A stretch of 64,000 bases of DNA from Bacteroides oleiciplenus YIT 12058 (GTDB taxonomy: Bacteria > Bacteroidota > Bacteroidia > Bacteroidales > Bacteroidaceae). A program made the translations under genes and the position numbers. The stretch is taken from positions 1,562,816 to 1,626,815 of the forward strand of contig NZ_JH992940.1 in assembly GCF_000315485.1 (NCBI RefSeq). Direction: 5' to 3'. The notes under the pieces were generated by a model that had not been told where the DNA came from, did no database searches, and saw nothing but the letters and a program-made list of their open reading frames with translations. Shown here piece after piece: positions 9,083-17,864 of the stretch (the first letter of the stretch is position 1; every line of letters begins with the position of its first letter).

Positions 9083-10480
9083 ATGATTCAAGATGGAAAA
9101 TCTCAGAAAATAGAGGAAACAGACGGATTACCATTTCCACGGCGTATATGGGCTGTAGTTGCTGTTGGCTTTGCTCTCTGCATGTCAGTACTCGACATTA
9201 ACATCAGCACCGTAATCCTCCCTACCCTTTCACACGACTTCGGCACTTCCCCTTCTGTAATCACGTGGATTGTCAATGGTTATCAATTAGCAATCGTCGT
9301 GTCTCTACTTTCATTTTCCGCTTTGGGTGAGATATTCGGATATCGCAAAATATTTCTCTCCGGTATCGCCTGTTTTTGCGTAACGTCTCTAATGTGCGCA
9401 CTTTCCGACTCTTTCTGGACACTGACAGTTGCCCGCGTTTTCCAGGGATTCAGTGCGTCGGCCATAACGAGCGTGAATACGGCTCAGTTACGCCTTATTT
9501 ATCCTAAAAAACAGATTGGACGGGGCATGGGAATCAATGCGATGGTAGTTGCTATTTCGGCTGCGGCAGGACCATCCGTTGCCAGCGGTATTTTGTCGAT
9601 AGCTTCCTGGCATTGGCTGTTTGCTATCAATCTGCCGTTAGGTATCATTGCATTGGTATTAGGTATCAAATATCTGCCCCGACGGGAAGAACTCTCCAAA
9701 CGGAAATTCGACATCATCAGCGCCATTGCCAATGCTATTACTTTCGGATTACTGATTTATACACTGGATGGTTTTGCCCATCACGAGCGGTATGATTATC
9801 TGATTATTCAATTAGTGATATTAATTGTTGTCGGTACATATTATGTACGCCGTCAATTAGGTCAGGCATCCCCACTACTTCCATTGGATTTACTGAGAAT
9901 CCCCATATTCAGACTTTCGATATTAACCTCCATCTGTTCGTTCACAGCACAGATGCTGGCGATGATTTCATTACCCTTCTTTTTGCAAAATACTTTGGGA
10001 CATAGTGAAGTAATGACCGGATTGTTACTGACTCCCTGGCCTCTTGCTACGCTATTTGCAGCACCGGCTGCCGGTTATCTGGTGGAGCGTATCCATCCGG
10101 GCATACTGGGGAGCATCGGTATGGGAATATTTTGCATCGGACTTTATTCGCTCTCTACGTTGGATGCAGAATCGTCCATCCTTAGTATTTGTCTGCGATT
10201 GGCCGTCTGCGGCATTGGTTTCGGGCTTTTCCAGACACCCAATAACAGCACTATTATCGCGTCTGCACCTACGAAGCGTTCGGGTGGAGCCAGTGGAATG
10301 TTAGGTATGGCACGGTTAATGGGACAGACTTTGGGGACGACTCTTGTGGCTCTTCTATTTAGTTGGGTGGTGGGAAGTAAGAGTACGGAGGTATGTTTGA
10401 TTACAGGAAGTGTGTTCGCACTGATAGCGGCGATTGTGAGTAGTTTGAGGTTATCACAGCCGTCGGTGCTTAAAGAATAA
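9083..10480 (+). CDS. MFS multidrug efflux transporter, DHA2 (EmrB/QacA) type
   Basis: A 465-residue inner-membrane proton antiporter predicted to export drugs or other hydrophobic compounds. It has hydrophobic segments from end to end, consistent with the 14-helix DHA2 topology. Family signatures: LCMSVLDINISTVILPTL in the first helix (motif D1 region), WIVNGYQLAIV, GEIFGYRKIFLSG (motif A loop), ARVFQGFSASA (motif B) and AAGPSVASGILSIASWHWLFAIN (motif C, split here by description). The gene is divergent from the PurF-like gene, has no membrane-fusion partner or regulator next to it, and ends at a bidirectional terminator. Confidence 0.88.
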   Translation: MIQDGKSQKIEETDGLPFPRRIWAVVAVGFALCMSVLDINISTVILPTLSHDFGTSPSVITWIVNGYQLAIVVSLLSFSALGEIFGYRKIFLSGIACFCVTSLMCALSDSFWTLTVARVFQGFSASAITSVNTAQLRLIYPKKQIGRGMGINAMVVAISAAAGPSVASGILSIASWHWLFAINLPLGIIALVLGIKYLPRREELSKRKFDIISAIANAITFGLLIYTLDGFAHHERYDYLIIQLVILIVVGTYYVRRQLGQASPLLPLDLLRIPIFRLSILTSICSFTAQMLAMISLPFFLQNTLGHSEVMTGLLLTPWPLATLFAAPAAGYLVERIHPGILGSIGMGIFCIGLYSLSTLDAESSILSICLRLAVCGIGFGLFQTPNNSTIIASAPTKRSGGASGMLGMARLMGQTLGTTLVALLFSWVVGSKSTEVCLITGSVFALIAAIVSSLRLSQPSVLKE

Positions 10481-10486
10481 AAAGAG

Positions 10487-10517
10487 AAAAGGTCGAAACT
10501 CATAGCTTCGACCTTTT
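10487..10517. terminator. Bidirectional terminator between the MFS gene and the capsule locus
   Basis: A perfect 11-bp stem, AAAAGGTCGAA (10487-10497) with TTCGACCTTTT (10507-10517), 9-nt loop. It separates the convergent MFS gene and the last capsule gene. Confidence 0.88.
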
Positions 10518-10598
10518 CACTGCAATATCATTATAGTTATTTCTTCCAGACATAATGTGGAACAAATAGCCATCTCATTATCTTAATGGCACGTCTTA

Positions 10599-11189
10599 TC
10601 AACGAACAATACTCCATATAGTCAGAAATATAATCTTAAAATATTCCGTGACTGACCGATGCTCAATATATTTCATATTGTAGCGTATCTTATCCGGAAG
10701 TATCAGCTCTACATATGCTTTATCTGCATCCTCAGCCTGTCCTAATATAGTATTCTCATCTACATATTCTATAGATGCATAATCGGTAATACCAGGGCGT
10801 ACGGACAGCACCTTCCTCTGTGCTTCCGTATATAAATCTACATACTTTCGAACTTCCGGACGAGGACCCACCAAACTCATATCCCCTTTCAGGACATTAA
10901 ATAACTGAGGCAATTCATCCAACTTATATTTGCGGATAAAGTAGCCAATACGGGTAATTCGAGAATCGCGCCCACCTACCGTTATCAAACCTTGCTTATC
11001 TGCCCCAATACGCATCGAACGAAATTTATAGACATAAAAATCCTTACCATTAAGTCCGACACGCAATTGCTTATAAAAGCCACCGCCTTTACTTTCAAGA
11101 CGAATAGCAATATACAAAAACAAGAAAACAGGAGACAGGAACAGGATTCCTAAAAAGGAGAAAAGTATATCAAAAAAGCGAATCATCAT
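10599..11189 (-). CDS. Initiating sugar-phosphate transferase (small PglC-like form)
   Basis: A 196-residue monotopic membrane enzyme of the bacterial sugar transferase family. It attaches the first sugar phosphate of the repeat unit to undecaprenyl phosphate. One hydrophobic hairpin occupies residues 1-28, followed by YKFRSM, the Asp-Glu catalytic pair in KLDELPQLFNVL, and GDMSLVGPRPE. It lacks the long N-terminal membrane domain of WbaP, so it is the compact PglC/WcaJ-C form. Its start overlaps the aminotransferase stop by 4 bp (ATGA), so the two are coupled. It is the last gene of the capsule operon. Confidence 0.92.
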   Translation of the reverse strand: MMIRFFDILFSFLGILFLSPVFLFLYIAIRLESKGGGFYKQLRVGLNGKDFYVYKFRSMRIGADKQGLITVGGRDSRITRIGYFIRKYKLDELPQLFNVLKGDMSLVGPRPEVRKYVDLYTEAQRKVLSVRPGITDYASIEYVDENTILGQAEDADKAYVELILPDKIRYNMKYIEHRSVTEYFKIIFLTIWSIVR

Positions 11190-12406
11190 TTATCACCGAT
11201 CACTTTATCATATGCAGCCTTTACGGTCTTAATAATGAAGGCTAGTTGTTCCACATCCAGTTGCGGATAAATAGGCAAGGAAATCTCTCCCTTAAAATTC
11301 TCATAAGCTTGCGGATAGTTCTTTATATCATACCCTAATGAGTTAAAGAAAGAGAGCATCGGCATCGGAATAAAATGAACATTCACAGCAACTTCACTTT
11401 TGGCTATCTCATCAATCATACGATCACGCTGTTCTTCTGTAAATCCCTTGATACGCAACGCATAGATGTGGTATGAACTCTCCTTTTCCCCGTCTACAGA
11501 GGGTGGCAGAACAGCCCAATCACAATCCGCAAATCCTTTCGAATAAGTGTTGAACACTCTTTTACGCTCTTTCAGCAGTTCCGGATATTCCCGTATCTGA
11601 GCCAGACCGATAGCCGCATTTACATCAGCCATATTTATTTTCATTCCCAGACCAACGATGTCATAACGCCACCCACCGGCTTTTGATTTAGAAAAAGCAT
11701 CCTTAGTCTGGCAATTCAGGCTCATCATACGGAGTTCTTTATAAAGTTCCGCATTATCAAATGGTTCAGGCAGATTCAAGCAGATAGCTCCTCCTTCCGC
11801 AGTCGTCACATTCTTTACAGCATGAAGAGAAAAGATGGCAATATCTGTTTCACATCCTGTACGCTGGTTCTTACTATAATAAGCGCCCAAAGAGTGGGCA
11901 GCATCATTCATTACAAGAATGCGTCCTAATTTCTCCTGCGTTGGCGAAGTTGCATGAAATAGATTCCGTATTTCCGGCTCATTAACAAGTTTCATGATAC
12001 GGTCATAATCACAAGGAAAACCCGCAATATCTACCGGAATAATTGCTTTAGTCTTGGGCGTAATTGCTTTACGGATAGCTTCTACAGAAATATTAAAATC
12101 TTCCCCAGAATCTACCATGACAGGTTTTGCACCTGCATGAAGCACTGCCAAGGCTGTAGCGCTATATGTATATGCCGGCACGATTACTTCATCTTCTGCC
12201 GTCACTCCCAGCCAACGGAGCATCATAATAGCTCCCGAAGTCCATGAGTTTACACAAAGCACTTCTTTTGCATTAGAAAAGACTTTGATTTCTTCTTCCA
12301 ATGCTTTTACTTTAGGACCGGAAGTAATCCAGCCGGAACGTAACGAATCAACTACTTCGTTGATAACCGCCTCGTCAATATAAGGGGGCGAAAATGGAAT
12401 TTTCAT
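11186..12406 (-). CDS. DegT/DnrJ/EryC1/StrS family sugar aminotransferase
   Basis: A 406-residue PLP enzyme that converts a nucleotide-linked keto sugar to an amino sugar. The N terminus PFSPPYIDEAVINEV, the segment VNSWTSGAIMMLRWLG, NDAAHSLGAYY and the PLP lysine in FSLHAVKNVTTAEGG are standard for the family. Pairing with a PglC-like transferase resembles PglE/PglC of bacillosamine-type pathways, but no 4,6-dehydratase or acetyltransferase is seen in the window, so the substrate must come from elsewhere or from a different route. It is separated from the upstream glycosyltransferase by 528 bp. Confidence 0.92.
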   Translation of the reverse strand: MKIPFSPPYIDEAVINEVVDSLRSGWITSGPKVKALEEEIKVFSNAKEVLCVNSWTSGAIMMLRWLGVTAEDEVIVPAYTYSATALAVLHAGAKPVMVDSGEDFNISVEAIRKAITPKTKAIIPVDIAGFPCDYDRIMKLVNEPEIRNLFHATSPTQEKLGRILVMNDAAHSLGAYYSKNQRTGCETDIAIFSLHAVKNVTTAEGGAICLNLPEPFDNAELYKELRMMSLNCQTKDAFSKSKAGGWRYDIVGLGMKINMADVNAAIGLAQIREYPELLKERKRVFNTYSKGFADCDWAVLPPSVDGEKESSYHIYALRIKGFTEEQRDRMIDEIAKSEVAVNVHFIPMPMLSFFNSLGYDIKNYPQAYENFKGEISLPIYPQLDVEQLAFIIKTVKAAYDKVIGDK

Positions 12407-12934
12407 GATCTAAGTAAAGTAATATATTAAGTAAAAAACACACATTTTTATATAAAAGTCTTTTCAATAACAAAGAAATAGTATAAACGCAATTATAAAC
12501 ATCAAAAACAAGAAGACGTAAGTGAACTAGATATAATGAAGAGCATTATTTATCACGAAGCGGTTATTAATAATTTTCTTCATTCTTTTATAACAATTTC
12601 TTTTACTTTTGTAAAATCATCTATAATAAGAAAAAACACTACTATTTATTTAAGCTTCACCATCAACAAAGTCATCCGACTGAGATAAATTGCAACCTGA
12701 GCTGAGCCAAAATAATTATCTTCTAAACTTTACAAGCTTAAGCATTAAACTGAATATATTAGAACACACTATAATTCGCATAAAAGTATAACACGAAAGC
12801 CTTAAGATGATCCCTTGTCCTGTAGAAGAACTAAATTTTTTAATTACTATTACTGCACATAATCAATAAATTATTAGGTAAAAGTATAATGATTGAAGGT
12901 TGCACATAAGATTCTACGTTGAAGCACTTACTTA
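12407..12934. other. 528-bp gene-free stretch inside the capsule locus
   Basis: This A+T-rich stretch has stop codons in all frames and no frame longer than about 50 codons. I see no terminator, no clear promoter on the minus strand and no recognisable gene remnant. It may be the scar of a lost gene or an exchange junction between the 3' pair (aminotransferase, sugar transferase) and the rest of the locus. Confidence 0.6.
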
Positions 12935-13717
12935 TTATTTAACGTTGTATTTCTTTACATAAAAAACCTTCTTAAAACCGCTACCCAAAACATTCATCAA
13001 CGTCCAAAAAGTTGCAGTAGCAGGATTCATCTCTGAAGCCACACGGAACAGTGGATAGTGTGCCAAAATTCGTTTACTTAAGCTTGGGGAAGTGATACTT
13101 CCCTTGCGTCTACGATAGCGAGCTAAGTTTTCCTGCAGTAAATAACACGGAGCTTTTCTTACAACTTTCAGCCACATTGCCGTATCATTATTTTTCTGCA
13201 CATTCTTAATCTGTATCAGTCCTACCTTCTCCACATCATACATTACAGTCAGACACCCTGGCCAACAGCAAACAAACATATCGAATACATTTACCTTTCT
13301 GATACCACTTACATACACTCCAATATCTTTTCCGTCCTCATACATTTCCGTATATTCATGATAAGTGAATGCATGCCCGTTCTCCACCATAAACTTTAAC
13401 TGCTTCTCTAATTTTTCCGGTAGCCATAAGTCATCGCTATCCAAAAATGCAATCCACCTTCCTTTCGCTCTACGAAGTGCATTATTACGAGTTATGGCAG
13501 CACCACTATTTCCTTGATTACAGGCGTACTTGATACGAGAATCTAACTCCGCCAATGGAGCGACTACTTTGTCCGTTCCATCTATTGAGCAATCATCTTG
13601 AATCAATAATTCCCAATCCGTATAAGTCTGTGCTTGAACACTTTTTATAGTTTCACAAATTAAACCGGCACAAGCCCACGTGGGGGTAATAATCGATACT
13701 AATCCGTAGTCTTGCAT
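12935..13717 (-). CDS. Family 2 glycosyltransferase
   Basis: A 260-residue cytoplasmic GT-A enzyme. SIITPTWACAGLICETIKSV opens the nucleotide-binding fold (first strand and helix), followed by WELLIQDDCSIDGT, NSGAAITRNNALRRAKG and the metal/nucleotide DxD site LDSDDLW. It adds a sugar to the lipid-linked capsule repeat unit; donor and linkage are not predictable. It begins 1 bp after the ATP-grasp gene stops, so it is translated from the same message. Confidence 0.9.
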   Translation of the reverse strand: MQDYGLVSIITPTWACAGLICETIKSVQAQTYTDWELLIQDDCSIDGTDKVVAPLAELDSRIKYACNQGNSGAAITRNNALRRAKGRWIAFLDSDDLWLPEKLEKQLKFMVENGHAFTYHEYTEMYEDGKDIGVYVSGIRKVNVFDMFVCCWPGCLTVMYDVEKVGLIQIKNVQKNNDTAMWLKVVRKAPCYLLQENLARYRRRKGSITSPSLSKRILAHYPLFRVASEMNPATATFWTLMNVLGSGFKKVFYVKKYNVK

Positions 13718-13718
13718 A

Positions 13719-14663
13719 TTATTTCTTACGAGGAAAATCTTCGATACTAAATTTAGAACCTAACTTCTTGTTAAATTCCGGCGTATAAAAATCCATGAAA
13801 CCACCTTGGGAAGTAAAGGTAAGTTCTCCAAAGTAAATTTTACCATTTACATTATAAAGATCTACTCTAAGTTCAGGAAATCCTGTTGAAAGTTTTTCTG
13901 CAACTTCAATCATTCTATCAAAATTCTGCGGTTTAGGAACAATCTCCCCCTCTAAATAATCCGAATTGAAGATAGAAAACTCAGGATGAGCCTTCCAATC
14001 CAAATCGTAGGTCATTACGTGGGCACTATTACCACCGTCACATCTATCATTACACACCCAAATATAATATGCCTTTCCATTGAAACACCATATTTTATAG
14101 TCAGTAAGAGAAGAAGAGTCTAAATCTAAAGGAAGAAGTTCTTCAGCAATCACACAAGGTACCATATTTTTATAATGAGGTTCAGCATGCAAAGCACCGA
14201 TATTTTTTCTATGCAGCCATCTATCTATCATTTTCAGTACTCCGTTCTTCCTATCCTCAGTCAGTTCAGATTTCTTAATAATCTTATTTGTCCCTTTTCC
14301 ATCTCCATTGTTGGCTTTAATAATGAAAGTTTCGGGGAGTACATCAAAATTGACATCTGAAACCTTGTACCATACAGCATAAAGAGGTACTAAAATATCC
14401 GTGAGCCCTAAGTCCATAATATATTCTCTAACTCTATATTTATCAGCAAGTAGCGTCCAACAAGTAGAGTCAGCATACAACTTTGCCCATAGTATCTTCT
14501 CGTTCAAATCCTGTGGAGTATTCAAATTAAGTTTTTTTTTAAAAACATACCTATAACGAATTCTCAGAAGGGTCTCAGGAAAATGGTTTCCCATGAACTC
14601 TGTAAACTTAATCAAAGGCCAAAAGAAAAATCGACCAGATTTACTTAATGTAGGATGAAACAT
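13719..14663 (-). CDS. TupA-like ATP-grasp protein of polysaccharide synthesis
   Basis: A 314-residue protein resembling the TupA-like ATP-grasp family found in capsule and teichuronopeptide loci. Recognisable segments are LNLNTPQDLNEKILWAKLY near residue 50, LADKYRVREYI, ETFIIKANNGDG (nucleotide loop) and the C-terminal ELRVDLYNVNGKIYFGELTF that carries the ATP-grasp acidic metal ligands. By analogy it would attach an amino acid or similar group to the polysaccharide through ATP-dependent carboxylate-amine ligation. The acceptor is unknown. It may instead be annotated as a glycosyltransferase because of its neighbours. Confidence 0.8.
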   Translation of the reverse strand: MFHPTLSKSGRFFFWPLIKFTEFMGNHFPETLLRIRYRYVFKKKLNLNTPQDLNEKILWAKLYADSTCWTLLADKYRVREYIMDLGLTDILVPLYAVWYKVSDVNFDVLPETFIIKANNGDGKGTNKIIKKSELTEDRKNGVLKMIDRWLHRKNIGALHAEPHYKNMVPCVIAEELLPLDLDSSSLTDYKIWCFNGKAYYIWVCNDRCDGGNSAHVMTYDLDWKAHPEFSIFNSDYLEGEIVPKPQNFDRMIEVAEKLSTGFPELRVDLYNVNGKIYFGELTFTSQGGFMDFYTPEFNKKLGSKFSIEDFPRKK

Positions 14664-14771
14664 AGCAAACTATTATTATGTCAATAATTAACGTCTGGAA
14701 AAAACTGCTAACAATTTTATATTAGTAGATGGATAGCTCATCATATTTCTCAATCGTGATTTGCTTTCTAT

Positions 14772-14894
14772 TTACAATCGCTTTTTGTGATTTTCGTCGT
14801 TCCATAAAAGTCCATTCAAATAGTCAAGTCGCCATTCAAAATAGCCTCTATTTTCTGAAATAATGCAAAAAATGTTGTTTCCTAATCTCCACAT
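14772..14894 (-). pseudogene. Possible gene remnant between two capsule genes
   Basis: The 288-bp gap 14664-14951 contains a 40-codon minus-strand frame starting at an ATG at 14894 and ending in a TAA at 14772. Its peptide (C-terminal part YFEWRLDYLNGLLWND, then a basic end) has natural amino-acid composition, and the same frame stays open about 14 codons further upstream before a stop. It looks like the 3' end of a lost gene. I do not recognise the family. Confidence 0.3.
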
Positions 14895-14951
14895 AGATAA
14901 CAAAATACATCCATTTATATCAAAATTACAATAGTTCTATACCTACAAAGA

Positions 14952-16022
14952 TTAATATAACGTTCTTAACTTTTCAAAGAACCCATCATTCATATTTAAG
15001 CATTCACTTTGAGGTATTTTCTCACAAGATTCAACTTTCTGATTATAATCTTCTTCATTGATAGAAGAAATGTATTGTTCTATGTCTTTTTCATCCATAG
15101 CATCAATTACATAACCAACATTCAGTTGTGCCACCTTTCTTCCCAAAAATGTACCCTTACTGACAATAATCGGACATCTGAAATAAATAGCTTCATATAG
15201 TTTATTGGGTTCTGCATAAATTATCCCTGGAGTTGGAGGATAGGCACAAAGAACTATATCTAATTGCTTGTAAATCGCAGGCAAAGTTTCTGGGTTTTTG
15301 AATGGGCCATGAAATATCACATTGTCATTAATTTCTACAATCTTTTTCATATCTTCTGAAGCAAGATCACCTTCTGCATAAAATCCAAAAAGATGCATAA
15401 TGATATTAGTTTTACCTGCTGCTATTTTTATAAAATTGTAAATCGTCTGAAAGCGAATAACACCAACAAAACCGATGTTAATCTTATGTTTGTCAAATCG
15501 TCTTTCTCGCGGAAGTGATTGAGGACAGTAAGCAGAAACCTTGTTCGGAATCAATGAAAATTTATCTCCTTTTATAGACTTAAAAAAATCAATATACCCT
15601 TCAGAAGTAATAATAGTTTGCAATGAGTGTTTTATAACTCGTTTATTTTGAATTAAAAGCCAATTTCTTACTAGTAAGTTTGGGATTCTCAGTTCCGTCA
15701 AATCACAAACCTCATAAATATAAGGAGATTTAATATACCTTGTTGCAAATAAAGCAATATCAAGACTACTATAAAAAAAGAGACCTTCTAACCTCTTTTC
15801 TGCTATTTGTTTGATGGTTCTTCTGAAAAGTACAAGTCTTCCTAAATAATTTCCACAAGCTATCTCACCTAACTCTTGCATAGGAAACAATACATTTGGA
15901 GAAGGTAAACCTTTTCTACGAAAGCCAAAAACCTTTACATCATATCCATGGTCTATAAACTCTTGAACTCGCTTTAAAAAATGACTATCATTAAGTGAAC
16001 TTAATATGAAATTTATTTTCAT
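14952..16022 (-). CDS. GT-B glycosyltransferase
   Basis: A 356-residue protein with two Rossmann-like halves. The N-terminal half opens KINFILSSLNDSHFLKRV; the C-terminal half has INIGFVGVIRF, VIFHGPF and a donor-site region EPNKLYEAIYFRCPIIVSKG typical of GT4-like enzymes, with the acidic residues near EPNKLYE. It would transfer a sugar from a nucleotide donor to the growing repeat unit. The donor is not predictable. It sits in the A+T-rich core of the locus. Confidence 0.82.
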   Translation of the reverse strand: MKINFILSSLNDSHFLKRVQEFIDHGYDVKVFGFRRKGLPSPNVLFPMQELGEIACGNYLGRLVLFRRTIKQIAEKRLEGLFFYSSLDIALFATRYIKSPYIYEVCDLTELRIPNLLVRNWLLIQNKRVIKHSLQTIITSEGYIDFFKSIKGDKFSLIPNKVSAYCPQSLPRERRFDKHKINIGFVGVIRFQTIYNFIKIAAGKTNIIMHLFGFYAEGDLASEDMKKIVEINDNVIFHGPFKNPETLPAIYKQLDIVLCAYPPTPGIIYAEPNKLYEAIYFRCPIIVSKGTFLGRKVAQLNVGYVIDAMDEKDIEQYISSINEEDYNQKVESCEKIPQSECLNMNDGFFEKLRTLY

Positions 16023-16047
16023 TGTAATTCCTATTTAAAAATTATAA

Positions 16048-16740
16048 CTACAAGAAGAAGTTACGAAAATCAAATTGATCATAATACCTATGCCCTGTCC
16101 ATCCAGAAAAATCAGTAATCCTCATTATTTGACTCTCATCAAATCCCTTTATTCTATATGATGACAAGTATTCATCATAAGTTTTGCGTGTAAAAGCCAC
16201 TTTCTTTTCATATTGCAGCATTTCAAACTCTGACAAATCCAACCTTTTTCCATCGTCTCCAGTATCAACACAAATTAGATACACATTATCCAGATTAACT
16301 CTTTGGGATCTTCTACGCCAACATCTCACAGCCTCATCAAAAGTGCTATAGTGCATAAAATTCAGTTTAACTTTTCCTGCTAATAGCCCCACGGGGTATT
16401 TATCATTAGGTGTCGTAATCTCTTCAATCTTATCAAATAGAATATTAGGCAACGATTTTACAAACAGCATATAATCCGTAGTATTCATCCAAAGATTAAC
16501 TGTAGGAGTGTCAAAGCGAAATCCTAAGTCATGGAGCATCATAGCTCCTGTACAATTATTACATATCACACTTTTACCTTCCCGTATATTGCTTTTTAGG
16601 ACTCTATTGTATAAAATATATTCACGTAACCACTGATTAATCTTGCTCTTTGTCTTATCAAAAATATCACATAACATCATAATAAAACGAGTAGTTATAT
16701 TTTTTGCAATTTTATTTATAATACTAAATATTAAAGGCAT
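16048..16740 (-). CDS. DUF1919 family exopolysaccharide protein
   Basis: A 230-residue protein matching the DUF1919 pattern seen in polysaccharide loci: VICNNCTGAMMLHDLG, TPTVNLWM, FVKSLPNIL, YPVGLL and, near the end, a conserved motif with GFDESQIMRI. Its biochemical role is unknown; members are described only as exopolysaccharide biosynthesis proteins. I start at the ATG at 16740 (MPLIFSIINK), which overlaps the upstream GT4 gene by 17 bp. A start 24 codons further upstream is possible but would give an 89-bp overlap. Confidence 0.75.
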   Translation of the reverse strand: MPLIFSIINKIAKNITTRFIMMLCDIFDKTKSKINQWLREYILYNRVLKSNIREGKSVICNNCTGAMMLHDLGFRFDTPTVNLWMNTTDYMLFVKSLPNILFDKIEEITTPNDKYPVGLLAGKVKLNFMHYSTFDEAVRCWRRRSQRVNLDNVYLICVDTGDDGKRLDLSEFEMLQYEKKVAFTRKTYDEYLSSYRIKGFDESQIMRITDFSGWTGHRYYDQFDFRNFFL

Positions 16741-17854
16741 TTTGAAGTATAGAAATCCAAGAATCCTTCCATCTATCATAAGAAAATGACTTTTTAGCAA
16801 CATCATAAGCATTATTGGCTAAGTACAACCTAGTTGCTTCATCACTAACTAGCAAATCTAATGCATTGGTCAACTCTTTCACTGATGGATTGATCATTAT
16901 ACCATTATATCCATTAATAATAATATTAGTCATCCCTCCAACATTTGTACATATGACAGCACAATACGAAGCCATAGCTTCCAACAAAGAAAAAGAAGTA
17001 CCTTCTGAACCTACTGTTGGGATGACAGCGATATCAACGTCTTTATGTATCTCTAATGATTCTGATACATGATATTTAATAAAAGTAACATGAGCATTAT
17101 CCGCAAACATAGCTTTCAAATATTCCTCATCAGGCCCCTCTCCAGCAATAACAACATTCAAATTATCATATTTAATCAAAATATTTCGAATTGCTTCCGC
17201 AAAAAGTCTAGTACCCCTATATGGCTGCAGGCGCCTTGCAAACAAAATTGTAACACTTTCATCAATCTTTATTTTTTTATTTTTAGCAGGAATTTTCGTA
17301 AAATTAGGAATAACTTTTATCTCTGCTTCCTTGTGTTTGATTTGCGTTCTATACCAGTTCAAATAGTTATAATCAACCGCAATAACTTTATCTACATTTT
17401 TTATATAATATGTTAGCAAGATAGCCTCAAGTGATTTCCTAAAAATATTACATATATTAGAGAATCTTGAGCATTGTTCTTGTGATTCTATATCCCAACT
17501 TATTCCATGTTGTATAGCAATAGAATAACATTTACTCTTTTGTAGAGCTATAGCTTCTGTAGCATATAATAACACATCCTCAATTGTAGCATATTCAAGA
17601 AATACCTTATACAATCTTCTATTCTTTATACTAACACTTTTTGTTTTAGATACATCCACACCTATTATTCTAATGCCATCTGCATAATCTAAAATGAAAT
17701 TACTCTTTGCATATTGTATAATAGAAACAGAAACTCCAACATATTTTGCGACATCAAGCAAATTTAATATGTAAGTTTGAATGCCACCTATTGATATATT
17801 TCTCTTATCTTCATCATAATATCTTTGACAAAGAATATATAATTTTTTACTCAT
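16724..17854 (-). CDS. Family 4 glycosyltransferase
   Basis: A 376-residue GT-B retaining glycosyltransferase. The acceptor-domain glycine loop is SIGGIQTYILNLL near residue 22; the donor domain has VTILFARRLQPYRGTRLFAEA, NVVIAGEGPDEEYL, and the Glu-x7-Glu motif in EGTSFSLLEAMAS followed by VGGMTNIIINGYNG. It adds a sugar to the lipid-linked intermediate. The 3' end overlaps the DUF1919 gene, indicating translational coupling. Confidence 0.92.
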   Translation of the reverse strand: MSKKLYILCQRYYDEDKRNISIGGIQTYILNLLDVAKYVGVSVSIIQYAKSNFILDYADGIRIIGVDVSKTKSVSIKNRRLYKVFLEYATIEDVLLYATEAIALQKSKCYSIAIQHGISWDIESQEQCSRFSNICNIFRKSLEAILLTYYIKNVDKVIAVDYNYLNWYRTQIKHKEAEIKVIPNFTKIPAKNKKIKIDESVTILFARRLQPYRGTRLFAEAIRNILIKYDNLNVVIAGEGPDEEYLKAMFADNAHVTFIKYHVSESLEIHKDVDIAVIPTVGSEGTSFSLLEAMASYCAVICTNVGGMTNIIINGYNGIMINPSVKELTNALDLLVSDEATRLYLANNAYDVAKKSFSYDRWKDSWISILQNAFNI

Positions 17855-17864
17855 AAATTTGACA

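Noticed and set aside
12536..12688. 50-codon plus-strand frame in the capsule gap
   Set aside because: Opposite to all neighbours, low-complexity Ile/Phe/Thr composition, no promoter or homologous motif that I can see.
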